A DNA stretch of 28,373 nucleotides, taken from B4-G1 sp964393895. GTDB taxonomy: Bacteria; Chloroflexota; Anaerolineae; B4-G1. The notes under the pieces are model-generated. The model was given only the letters and a program-made list of their open reading frames with translations, was not told where the DNA came from and searched no databases. Below, in pieces: positions 1 to 6,988 of this stretch (the first letter of the stretch is position 1; every line of letters starts with the position of its first letter). A program made the translations under genes and the position numbers. The DNA lies in the NCBI GenBank assembly GCA_964393895.1, contig CAYMWP010000053.1:1-28373 (forward strand), in the 5' to 3' direction.

Positions 1-60
1 AATCAGCCCGCGGTGCAGGCCGGCGCAAAGCGGAACGAATTTATGCATCGCTGCAGTTAG
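1..60 (+). CDS. possible C-terminal end of an upstream gene (partial)
   Basis: The first frame is open from the window edge to a TAG at 58-60 and would encode about 19 residues ending in MHRCS. The other two forward frames are also open for a similar distance, so coding cannot be proved. It is listed because the SDR genes that follow start about 100 bases later behind an inverted repeat, the usual layout of a gene end. No family can be recognised from so short a tail. Confidence 0.25.
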   Translation, partial: NQPAVQAGAKRNEFMHRCS

Positions 61-69
61 ATCATGATC

Positions 70-141
70 GGGACGCAGATCTAGGCAGATCGAACCGCAC
101 ACAAAACCAAATCTGCAAAAGCCAGTCTTGATCTGCGTCCC
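70..141. repeat. 12-bp perfect inverted repeat upstream of the SDR pair
   Basis: GGGACGCAGATC at 70-81 is repeated in inverse at 130-141 (GATCTGCGTCCC), enclosing 48 bases. The motif GCAGATC also recurs directly at about 85-91. The right arm ends about 10 bases before the GGGAGG ribosome site of the first SDR gene. It could be a transcript hairpin (terminator of the upstream gene or leader element), an operator pair, or a small repeat insertion. No T-run follows, so a simple intrinsic terminator is unlikely. No target-site duplication was seen. Confidence 0.5.
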
Positions 142-161
142 AATTTTGCAGGGAGGAATGC

Positions 162-926
162 ATGGGCAGTTTAACGGGCAAACGGGCGCTCATCACCGGC
201 GGGGCGTCGGGCATCGGGCGGGCGACGGCGCTGCTCTTCGCCCGCGAGGGGGCGGCGGTAGCGGTGGTGGATCTGGACAAGGCTGGCGGACAAGCCGTTG
301 TCCAAAAGATCAAGGGCGACGGCGGGCAGGCCATTTTTGTGCATTGCGACGTGACCCAGGCGGCGGATTGCGAGCGCGCCGTGCGGCTCACCGTGGCAGA
401 ACTGGGCGGGCTCGACGTCCTTTTCAACAACGCGGGCATCATTCGGCGGGCCACCGTCCTGGACACGACCGCAGAGGAGTGGGATCGAGTGATGGCCGTC
501 AACGTCAAATCTATCTTTTTGCTCAGCAAGTATGTGGTTCCCGTGATGACCCAGGCGGGCGGCGGCGTGATCGTCAACACTGGCTCCGGCTGGGGGCTGG
601 TCGGAGGGCGGAACGCGGTCTCGTACTGCGCCTCCAAGGGAGCGGTGGTGAACATGACGCGCGCGATGGCGCTCGATCACGGCGAGCAGAACATCCGCGT
701 CAACTGTATCTGCCCCGGTGACACCGATACGAGAATGCTGCGGAACGAAGCGCAGCAACTCGGCGCGTCGGAAGAAGCGTTACTGGCAGAGGCGGCGGAT
801 CGCCCGCTGCGGCGCGTCGGCAGGCCGGAGGAGATCGCCCAGGCGGTGTTGTATCTCGCCGGCGACGCCTCCTCTTTCGTCACTGGCACAACACTGGTAG
901 TGGATGGCGGCGGGCTGGCGGGATAG
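162..926 (+). CDS. short-chain dehydrogenase/reductase (SDR), classical type
   Basis: Encodes a 254-residue NAD(P)-dependent oxidoreductase of the classical SDR family, normal in length. The Rossmann motif TGGASGIG lies at residues 12-19, NNAG at 89-92, and the catalytic set S142, Y155, K159 (YCASK) is intact. The closing VDGGG is also typical. Asp37 at the end of strand beta-2 suggests NAD(H) preference (inference). The substrate cannot be read from sequence; such proteins act on sugar acids, polyols, steroids or acyl-ACP ketones. The ATG is preceded by GGGAGG about 5 bases upstream, which fixes the start. A second SDR follows after 9 bases, so the two are probably co-transcribed and may act on one substrate in sequence. 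Confidence 0.93.
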   Translation: MGSLTGKRALITGGASGIGRATALLFAREGAAVAVVDLDKAGGQAVVQKIKGDGGQAIFVHCDVTQAADCERAVRLTVAELGGLDVLFNNAGIIRRATVLDTTAEEWDRVMAVNVKSIFLLSKYVVPVMTQAGGGVIVNTGSGWGLVGGRNAVSYCASKGAVVNMTRAMALDHGEQNIRVNCICPGDTDTRMLRNEAQQLGASEEALLAEAADRPLRRVGRPEEIAQAVLYLAGDASSFVTGTTLVVDGGGLAG

Positions 927-935
927 GAGGGGATT

Positions 936-1691
936 ATGCGCGGGCTCGAAGACAAACGGGCGCTCATCACCGGCGGGGCGGGCGGCATTGGCACAGCGAC
1001 GGCGGCGCGTTTTCTGGAGGAAGGCGCGTGCGTCGCCGTGCTGGATCGTGATGACGCGGCGCTGGCGCGCATCAAGCGCGAACTCCCGGCGCTGAGTGGG
1101 GGTATCCGGGCCGATGTCTCGGACGCTGCCGACGTCGCCCGGGCCTTTGGGGAACTGGATGGCTTGATGGGGGGATTGGACGTCCTGATCAACAACGCCG
1201 GGATCAGCATTCGGCATCGTTTTATGGACATCTCTCCCCAGGAATGGCAACAGGTGATAGACGTCAACCTCAACGGCGTGTTTTACGTGGCGCAGCAGGC
1301 AGCACGGCGGATGCTGGCGGGGGATGGCGGCGTCATCATCAATATGGGTTCGACCAATGGCCTGATGGGCTACCATTATTACGCTGACTATAACGCCTCG
1401 AAAGCGGGCGTCATCGAACTCTCGCGCTCGATGGCGCTAGAGTTGGCCCCGACGGTGCGCGTCAATGCCATATGCCCAGGTTACATCTTGACGCCGATGC
1501 AGGAAGCCGAGTACACACCCGAGATGCTGCGCGCCTGTGAGCACAAACTGCCTCTGGGCCGGCTGGGCCGGCCAGAGGATGTGGCCGCTCTCTTTGCCTT
1601 TCTTGCTTCCGATGACGCGGCCTTTATCACCGGACAATGTTTCGTGATTGACGGGGGAGAGATCGCGGGGGGATTGGCGAGTCAGCCGTAA
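936..1691 (+). CDS. short-chain dehydrogenase/reductase (SDR), second of a tandem pair
   Basis: A 251-residue classical SDR. Visible motifs are TGGAGGIG near residues 12-19, Asp37 after beta-2 (NAD-type, inferred), NNAG at 86-89, catalytic S139, Y152 and K156 (YNASK), and a C-terminal VIDGGE. It resembles its neighbour in the first 20 residues but differs in most of the core, so it looks like an old paralogue rather than a recent duplicate. AGGAGG overlaps the stop region of the first SDR and places the ATG at 936, implying translational coupling. No sugar kinase, transporter or regulator is in view to indicate the pathway. Two SDRs side by side often form a reduction/oxidation (epimerising) pair, but that is only a possibility here. 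Confidence 0.93.
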   Translation: MRGLEDKRALITGGAGGIGTATAARFLEEGACVAVLDRDDAALARIKRELPALSGGIRADVSDAADVARAFGELDGLMGGLDVLINNAGISIRHRFMDISPQEWQQVIDVNLNGVFYVAQQAARRMLAGDGGVIINMGSTNGLMGYHYYADYNASKAGVIELSRSMALELAPTVRVNAICPGYILTPMQEAEYTPEMLRACEHKLPLGRLGRPEDVAALFAFLASDDAAFITGQCFVIDGGEIAGGLASQP

Positions 1692-1704
1692 TGCTCACCC
1701 GCCG

Positions 1705-1877
1705 CTTGCGGTAGGGCAATCGCCTTTATAAATTTTCGAGTGCTCGACCTCCGAGTTTTACGAAATAATGTCTCTCTGAGCGTGCTCTCGTGCTCTGTGC
1801 GTATGAAACGCGTCTTTGAGACGAATGTACGGTCAAAACCTCAGAGGTCTGGATAAAAGCGATTGCCCTACTTGCGG
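1705..1877. mobile_element. MITE-like element with 18-bp terminal inverted repeats and 7-bp target duplication
   Basis: The element proper is 1712-1870 (159 bp). The left end TAGGGCAATCGCCTTTAT matches the reverse complement of the right end with one mismatch; the outer 12 bases are perfect. CTTGCGG flanks it on both sides (1705-1711 and 1871-1877), as expected of a target-site duplication. The interior is AT-richer than the genes around it, has no usable ORF, and contains the palindrome ACCTCAGAGGT at 1838-1848. This is the classic form of a non-autonomous miniature element mobilised in trans by a DDE-type transposase. It fills the gap between the SDR pair and the convergent hydrolase gene. 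Confidence 0.75.
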
Positions 1878-1931
1878 CCCTGAACGATCTACTGCAAATG
1901 GGTCTCTACCTGCTGTTCTAGCGGGTTGATC

Positions 1932-3233
1932 TCAAACCATCAGCGCCAAAAACCGCTCCGTATCGTAGGTGGCGGCCTGGGCGGCCGGCGCCCACTTGGG
2001 AAAGACAAGGTCGAAGGCGTGATCGGTGTCGGGTAATTCGACATAGACCGATGCGACCCCTGCCTTACGCAAAGCGCGGTGCAAGCGACGCACGTCCGGC
2101 ACCATACCGCCCAGGTCGTGATCGCCCTGCAACAGCAGCGTGGGCGGGCAGTGCGGGCCAACGTGGTTGACGGGCGAGCCGAGGCGATATAGCTCCGGCA
2201 CATCCTCGGGAGCGCCGCCGAGCAGATTGGGCAGCAGATCGGCGCATCCGGCGTACTCGCCATAAGGGGGCAGGATGCCAGTGCGGAGAAAGAGCGACTC
2301 TATCCCCTCGCCGACCAAGCGCCCCAACCGCGTCTCGCCGGGCAGCACGTGGCTAAAGCCGGCCCGGAAATAGTCGTGGGAGGCCCGCAGATCCGGCAGG
2401 CCATAGTAGGAGACGACCGCCCGCACCGAGGTGTCGGCCTTTACGTCGGCGGGTTGGAGTTGGGGGTGATTGGGCGTATAGGCTGCCAGCAGCGCCAGGT
2501 GCCCCCCGGCCGAGCCGCCGACCAGCACAACCCGCTCTGGATTCGCGCCGTACTCGGCGGCGTTGATCTTTACCCAGGCGATAGCCCGCTTCACGTCGGC
2601 CACCATTGCCAGCAACCCGGCCTTGGGAGCCAGCGTGTAGGCCAGGTCCACCACCAGGTGCCCCTGCCCCGCCAAGTGACGGAAGAAACGCCGCGTGCCC
2701 ATGTCCTTGTCTAAATAGTGCCAGGCGCTGCCGTGCAGGTATATGATGACCATCCCCGTGCACGGCGCACCGTCCGGCGGTTGCCAGAGATCGGCCAGCA
2801 GCGGATCGCCGGTCTCGACGTGGGTTCCGACGACCACGTCTCGCTGCCAGGATACTCGCGGTGGATCCGCCGGAATGGGCGTGTATCGTTTCGGCAGCAT
2901 CCGCGCCCGCAAATCCGGCCGGATGCGCGACCGCCAGTTCACTCCAAATGCCTGATCAAAACCGCCGCCATCATTAGGCGCAGTGACCTTGACCACGTGC
3001 CGCACGGCCACAGCCACGCCGAACAACCCGGCCCATACCGCCCTGCGATCCTTGCGCCTCAGACCGATCAACGCCCCCAGGCCGCCCGCAAGCGCCAAGA
3101 AAGGCGCCCACGCGCCAGCCAGCATCTTGGGTCCCCACAGCCACACTGCGCCCCACCCCGGCTTGATGGGAGCGAGCGTCAGCGCGCCCAGGAACGCCGA
3201 CAGGTAACTCAAGATTCGCGCTGTTTTCTTCAT
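1932..3233 (-). CDS. membrane-anchored alpha/beta hydrolase (esterase/lipase-like)
   Basis: Encodes 433 residues. The first 85 hold about three hydrophobic segments (residues 5-22, 28-57, 65-82), so the enzyme is probably anchored in the membrane. The catalytic half has an HGSAW oxyanion-hole motif (167-171), the nucleophile elbow GGSAGG (Ser241), a late acidic residue in GDHD (Asp371 or Asp373) and His405 in DTDHAF. This is the hormone-sensitive-lipase/esterase-like arrangement, so it probably hydrolyses carboxyl esters; the substrate is unknown. The start is supported by AAGGAG just upstream of the ATG. A 33-base perfect hairpin separates it from the lysozyme gene upstream on the same strand. 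Confidence 0.85.
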   Translation of the reverse strand: MKKTARILSYLSAFLGALTLAPIKPGWGAVWLWGPKMLAGAWAPFLALAGGLGALIGLRRKDRRAVWAGLFGVAVAVRHVVKVTAPNDGGGFDQAFGVNWRSRIRPDLRARMLPKRYTPIPADPPRVSWQRDVVVGTHVETGDPLLADLWQPPDGAPCTGMVIIYLHGSAWHYLDKDMGTRRFFRHLAGQGHLVVDLAYTLAPKAGLLAMVADVKRAIAWVKINAAEYGANPERVVLVGGSAGGHLALLAAYTPNHPQLQPADVKADTSVRAVVSYYGLPDLRASHDYFRAGFSHVLPGETRLGRLVGEGIESLFLRTGILPPYGEYAGCADLLPNLLGGAPEDVPELYRLGSPVNHVGPHCPPTLLLQGDHDLGGMVPDVRRLHRALRKAGVASVYVELPDTDHAFDLVFPKWAPAAQAATYDTERFLALMV

Positions 3234-3246
3234 GGTATCTCCTTTG

Positions 3247-3279
3247 AGACCCTAAAGGTCTCGCAGACCTTTAGGGTCT
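3247..3279. repeat. perfect 15-bp hairpin between two minus-strand genes
   Basis: AGACCCTAAAGGTCT (3247-3261), loop CGC, then AGACCTTTAGGGTCT (3265-3279). TTTG abuts the left side and overlaps the right end (3243-3246 and 3279-3282), a possible short target duplication. The hairpin sits between the lysozyme stop and the AAGGAG of the hydrolase gene. On the minus strand no T-run follows, so it is not a standard terminator. It shares the AGACCT/AGGTCT theme with palindromes inside both MITE-like elements of the window. Confidence 0.7.
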
Positions 3280-3284
3280 TTGAC

Positions 3285-4124
3285 TCACTCGAGCTCCATG
3301 TACCGCGTTCCCCGGAAGACGAGCGCGCCCCACTTGCCCGGCTCGAACTCGATCCACACGTCCTTGCCGTCAATGGAGACAACGTTGACCACGTCACCCT
3401 CGTACAGATCGCCGATGTCGCTATAGTTCACTCCGGGGCCGCTGCGCACGTTGACCCTGGAAGCGGTCACCCGCGCCCGCAATCCGACCGAGGGCCGGGG
3501 CTTTATCTCCGGGCCGACGTTGGCATAAGCTAACAAGTCGTCATAGCTCCCATTGAACCAGTTCACGTCGGTCTCTGCCGCGATTCCGGGGAGCTGCCCT
3601 TTGTCTGTGTGTTGCCAGAATTTCCACTCCTCCCATCCGGCGGGCAGCGTTGGCGAGGAGACGCCATAGTGAGCCACCCACAGGTCGTACTCCGACCACT
3701 GGGGCGACTCTAGCACCTGGTGGTTCCAGAACCACTTGGCGGTGTAGATGATGGGTTTGCGGCCATCCTCCTGCTTCACCTCTCGCAGACAGTCCTTGAC
3801 GCAGGCGGTGATACCGGCGGGGCTGATCCCGCGACTGAGTTCGACGTCCAGCGCGAGCGGCAGGTTGGCTTTTCTGCCGTCCAGCACGTCAAAGAAGCGA
3901 GCGATCTGTGACTCGGCCGAGTGTTCGGGAGTCACGACGTGGTAAGCGGAGACGAGCAAGCCCGCGCCTCTGGCGCCGCTCCAGTTATCATAGAATCTTG
4001 GATCGGTGTAATAGTTCCCGACGGTGGCCCGGATGATGGCAAAGCGATACCCGGCCGCCGCCACCATCCCCCAGTTGATCTCACCTTGCCAGCGAGATAC
4101 GTCAATCCCCGGTGTCGTAGACAT
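3285..4124 (-). CDS. GH25-family lysozyme (muramidase) with C-terminal SH3-like domain
   Basis: A 279-residue protein. Residues 5-200 form a glycoside hydrolase 25 domain: GIDVSRWQG at the start gives Asp8, and LALDVE gives Asp93 and Glu95, the expected acidic catalytic residues. GH25 enzymes cleave the MurNAc-GlcNAc bond of peptidoglycan. Residues about 212-272 are a bacterial SH3 domain (RVNVRSGPGVNYS), a cell-wall-binding module. No signal peptide is seen; the protein begins almost directly with the catalytic domain, as phage endolysins do, so export may need a holin, lysis or a non-classical route. AAAGGAG precedes the ATG. It is transcribed divergently from selA, and no other phage genes are present. 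Confidence 0.9.
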   Translation of the reverse strand: MSTTPGIDVSRWQGEINWGMVAAAGYRFAIIRATVGNYYTDPRFYDNWSGARGAGLLVSAYHVVTPEHSAESQIARFFDVLDGRKANLPLALDVELSRGISPAGITACVKDCLREVKQEDGRKPIIYTAKWFWNHQVLESPQWSEYDLWVAHYGVSSPTLPAGWEEWKFWQHTDKGQLPGIAAETDVNWFNGSYDDLLAYANVGPEIKPRPSVGLRARVTASRVNVRSGPGVNYSDIGDLYEGDVVNVVSIDGKDVWIEFEPGKWGALVFRGTRYMELE

Positions 4125-4185
4125 GATTCGCTCCTTTCCTGTGCTCTATCTGTTCGTTACTTTCCCAATTCGCTGTACTGTCCAT

Positions 4186-4191
4186 ATTATA
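4186..4191 (-). promoter_or_regulatory. extended -10 promoter for the GH25 lysozyme gene
   Basis: On the minus strand TGGTATAAT gives a perfect TATAAT preceded by TGn, an extended -10 element, about 60 bases upstream of the lysozyme ATG. No good -35 is seen at 17 bases, consistent with an extended -10 promoter. It lies back to back with the selA promoter. Confidence 0.6.
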
Positions 4192-4217
4192 CCATTGTGC
4201 CAACCACGCGCCACTTC

Positions 4218-4247
4218 TTGACCTTCTGCTTTGTTTCAGAGTATAAT
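4218..4247 (+). promoter_or_regulatory. sigma-70-type promoter of selA
   Basis: TTGACC (4218-4223), an 18-base spacer, then TATAAT (4242-4247). The predicted start of transcription is near 4254, giving a leader of about 35 bases before the selA ATG at 4289. Confidence 0.75.
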
Positions 4248-4288
4248 AAGACGAACATCGTCCTGTTCCCGGGACTGGGGAGGAGAAA

Positions 4289-5698
4289 ATGAGCAACGAA
4301 AGACTGCGTCGGATTCCCAGTGTGGATCGGCTGTTGGACGACGAGACCGTGCAAGAGTTAGTCGCTGCCTGCGGTCACCGTCTGACGGTGAGTGTGTTGC
4401 GCGAGACGCTCGATTCAATGCGCGACGAGGTGCGGGCCGGAGCAGACGTGCCGGACGTCGCCGCAATAGTCGCGCGGACGGGCGCTTACCTGAAAGGGTG
4501 TTTGGCCCCAACGCTGCGCCCGGTCATCAACGCCACCGGCGTCATCATCCACACCAATCTGGGCCGCGCCCCCCTCTCTGCCGCTGCACAGGTGGCCATA
4601 GGGGAGGTCAGCCAGGGTTATTCCACACTAGAGTACGACCTGCAGGCGGGAGAGCGCGGCCACCGCACAATCCACGCCGAGCGGCTGCTGTGCCAGCTCA
4701 CCGGAGCGGAGGCCGCGCTGGTGGTCAACAACAACGCCGGGGCCGTTCTCCTGGCGCTGACCGGGCTGGCTCAGGGCCGAGGCGTGGTCATCTCGCGGGG
4801 GCAACTGGTCGAGATCGGCGGCGGCTTTCGCATCCCCGACGTGATGCGTGAGAGCGGCGCACACCTGATCGAGGTCGGTACCACCAACCGCACCCACTTG
4901 CGCGATTACGAAGCGGCGATCAAGACCCGATTGTACACCGGGGGCGCACCGCCAGTTGAACTCATTCTCCGCGCGCACCATTCCAACTTTCGCATCGTGG
5001 GCTTTACCACCGAGCCAACTCTGTCTGAACTGGTCACGTTGGGTGAAAAACACGGCCTGCCGGTGATGGACGACCTGGGGAGCGGCGCACTGCTCGATAC
5101 GGCCCAGTTTGGTCTGGCGCACGAGCCGACGGTGCAGGAGAGTGTGGCGGCCGGAGCTGCCGTCGTTTGCTTCAGCGGCGATAAGCTGCTGGGCGGGCCG
5201 CAGGCGGGGATCATCGTCGGGCAGGCGGAATACGTGGAGCCGCTCAAGCGTCACCCCCTGGCCCGCGCGCTGCGCAGTGACAAGCTCTGCCTGGCCGGGT
5301 TGCAGGCGACGCTACTCGCCTACCTGATGGACAAGGCGACCGAGCAGATCCCAGTCTGGCGGATGATCTCGATGGGGCTGGACGAGATTGAGCGACGGGC
5401 GCGACAGTGGCGGCAGGCGCTGCAAGAGGCCGGGGTAGAGGCCGAGGTCGTGGACGGCCAGTCCACCGTCGGCGGGGGCAGCCTGCCCGGCGAGACGCTG
5501 CCGACGAAACTGGTCGCGCTGGAGGTGGTACACCCCGATCAACTGGCCGCCGCGCTGCGGGCCGCCGACCCACCGGTGATAGTTCGCATCGAGGAGGATC
5601 AGGTGGTGCTGGACCCGCGCACGGTACTGCCGGATGGGGAGTGGCAGTTGTTGCGGGCTGTGATTGCAGCGGCGAAAGAGGAGGATAGCGATGGATGA
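4289..5698 (+). CDS. selA: L-seryl-tRNA(Sec) selenium transferase
   Basis: A full-length SelA of 469 residues. This PLP-dependent fold-type I enzyme converts Ser-tRNA(Sec) to Sec-tRNA(Sec) using selenophosphate. The N-terminal tRNA-binding segment (RRIPSVDRLL) is followed by the core NATGVIIHTNLGRAPLS (81-97), the DDLGSG motif (261-266), and FSGDKLLGGPQAG carrying the PLP lysine at K299, close to Lys295 of the E. coli enzyme. GGGGAGGAG precedes the ATG. Its usual partner selB, tRNA-Sec and selD are not next to it; the following gene is an unrelated zinc-ribbon protein. A nine-codon reading frame (5691-5720) with a good ribosome site overlaps the selA stop and may be a remnant of a lost downstream gene. 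No selenoprotein gene was found in the window. Confidence 0.96.
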   Translation: MSNERLRRIPSVDRLLDDETVQELVAACGHRLTVSVLRETLDSMRDEVRAGADVPDVAAIVARTGAYLKGCLAPTLRPVINATGVIIHTNLGRAPLSAAAQVAIGEVSQGYSTLEYDLQAGERGHRTIHAERLLCQLTGAEAALVVNNNAGAVLLALTGLAQGRGVVISRGQLVEIGGGFRIPDVMRESGAHLIEVGTTNRTHLRDYEAAIKTRLYTGGAPPVELILRAHHSNFRIVGFTTEPTLSELVTLGEKHGLPVMDDLGSGALLDTAQFGLAHEPTVQESVAAGAAVVCFSGDKLLGGPQAGIIVGQAEYVEPLKRHPLARALRSDKLCLAGLQATLLAYLMDKATEQIPVWRMISMGLDEIERRARQWRQALQEAGVEAEVVDGQSTVGGGSLPGETLPTKLVALEVVHPDQLAAALRAADPPVIVRIEEDQVVLDPRTVLPDGEWQLLRAVIAAAKEEDSDG

Positions 5699-5747
5699 GG
5701 CCGACTTTGCTGCAGAGTGATGTGTGTTGATAAGGAGCTCCCGCAAC

Positions 5748-6929
5748 ATGAAGGTATCGAGTTGTCCAGGCTGTGGTGGGGCAGTAGCCCCAGATGCGAA
5801 TCGCTGTCCATATTGCCAGCAGTACCTGATCCACGATCAGGAAAGAGAGCAGGGTCAGGGAGCGGCGGTTGAAAGTGTGCGGGCCGGCGGGATCCTCTTT
5901 CAACGCCGGGAGGAGCCAAATGAGCGAGCCTTTAGTCTACTGGTTCCCCACGGCTGGTTGTTGGAAGGGGGTATCTTTCGGGCGAACCTGATGCACCAAG
6001 TGGTTGACGCTCAATCTATCGAGGCAAAGCTGGACCTGACGGCCAAGCAGGATGCAGATGGGCGCGTGCTGATTCGCTGGTGCCCGGATATGAAATACTG
6101 CGATATGAGGATGTCGCCGGCCGGAATGATGGGCATGTTTCCACCGGGCAGCAACTATCAGGGGATGCTGGTCTATCCCAAGATGACGGCCCAAGAGTTC
6201 CTCATCCAGTTCGCCTTTCCGGGGATGCATCCACAGGCGGAGCAAGTGCAAGTGGTGGAGCAAAGGAGCGAGCCACTGTTGGTGGAGAGATATCGCAGCC
6301 AGATGGCGGCGTTGGGGCTGCCGGCCCAATTCAGTTACGATGGCGGGGTGGTGACCTTCACCTACGTGGAGGGGGGCGTTCGCTACAGAGAGGACGAACG
6401 GGTGGTCATCGAGGATCTGGGCATGATGGCCGGCGGGATGTGGAGCAACAAGGACACGGTGATCGTGCGAGCGCCGGAGGAAGAATACAAGAGTTGGGAG
6501 CCGGTGTTGCGGCACATACAAGAGTCGGTAGAGCTCAACCATCAGTGGTTGGCCCAGGAAATAGTCAACCAGGAGTTTCTGTCGCGCTCATTCTTGAACG
6601 CGCAACAGGCGAGCATGGCGCGGGATCGGCGCATGCTGGAGGTGCAGCAGCATTTGCAGGAGATGGACCGGCAGATCGTGGAGCATCGGCAAAGGACAAA
6701 CGCGGAAATACACAACGACGCCTATTTGACCCTGATGAGCCTGGAGGAATACGTGAACCCGTATACCAATGAGCCGGAAGTAGGCTCGAATCAGTGGGAG
6801 CATCGCTGGGTGACCGAAAGTGGAGACGTATACTATACGGATGAACAAGATGACGATCCAAACGTTCCATCGGCCCTGAACCGGTCGGATTGGAAAAGGA
6901 CGCCGGTGCGGCCCAGGTTTCCACAGTGA
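5748..6929 (+). CDS. zinc-ribbon protein with a conserved uncharacterised body
   Basis: Begins with a zinc ribbon (C6, C9, C20, C23: CPGC...CPYC) and continues with about 370 residues of an unrecognised, apparently soluble domain rich in Met, Gln and aromatic residues. A helical, possibly coiled region lies near residues 270-325, and an acidic, tryptophan-containing tail (SNQWEHRWV...DWKR) follows. The start is taken at the ATG at 5748 because AAGGAG lies 10 bases upstream; an in-frame GTG at 5724 has no such site. The protein has 393 residues and no signal peptide or membrane segment. Its ribbon has the same cysteine spacing as the two genes downstream, which suggests a small functional cluster. 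No function is assigned. Confidence 0.8.
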   Translation: MKVSSCPGCGGAVAPDANRCPYCQQYLIHDQEREQGQGAAVESVRAGGILFQRREEPNERAFSLLVPHGWLLEGGIFRANLMHQVVDAQSIEAKLDLTAKQDADGRVLIRWCPDMKYCDMRMSPAGMMGMFPPGSNYQGMLVYPKMTAQEFLIQFAFPGMHPQAEQVQVVEQRSEPLLVERYRSQMAALGLPAQFSYDGGVVTFTYVEGGVRYREDERVVIEDLGMMAGGMWSNKDTVIVRAPEEEYKSWEPVLRHIQESVELNHQWLAQEIVNQEFLSRSFLNAQQASMARDRRMLEVQQHLQEMDRQIVEHRQRTNAEIHNDAYLTLMSLEEYVNPYTNEPEVGSNQWEHRWVTESGDVYYTDEQDDDPNVPSALNRSDWKRTPVRPRFPQ

Positions 6930-6988
6930 AGAGTTGGCGGGAGATGATTGCAGCCGTCTATACCTTGGTGTGAGAAGGAGGCCAGAAA

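Noticed and set aside
4251..4270. GAAC...GTTC near the selA promoter as a second SOS box
   Set aside because: The half-sites are separated by 8 bases, not 4, and lie downstream of the -10.
5691..5770. Possible selenoprotein: an in-frame TGA (5718-5720) connects a nine-codon frame with the zinc-ribbon gene, right after selA
   Set aside because: The ribbon gene has its own ATG at 5748 with AAGGAG 10 bases upstream, the residues around the TGA resemble no redox motif, and no convincing SECIS hairpin was seen just after it.
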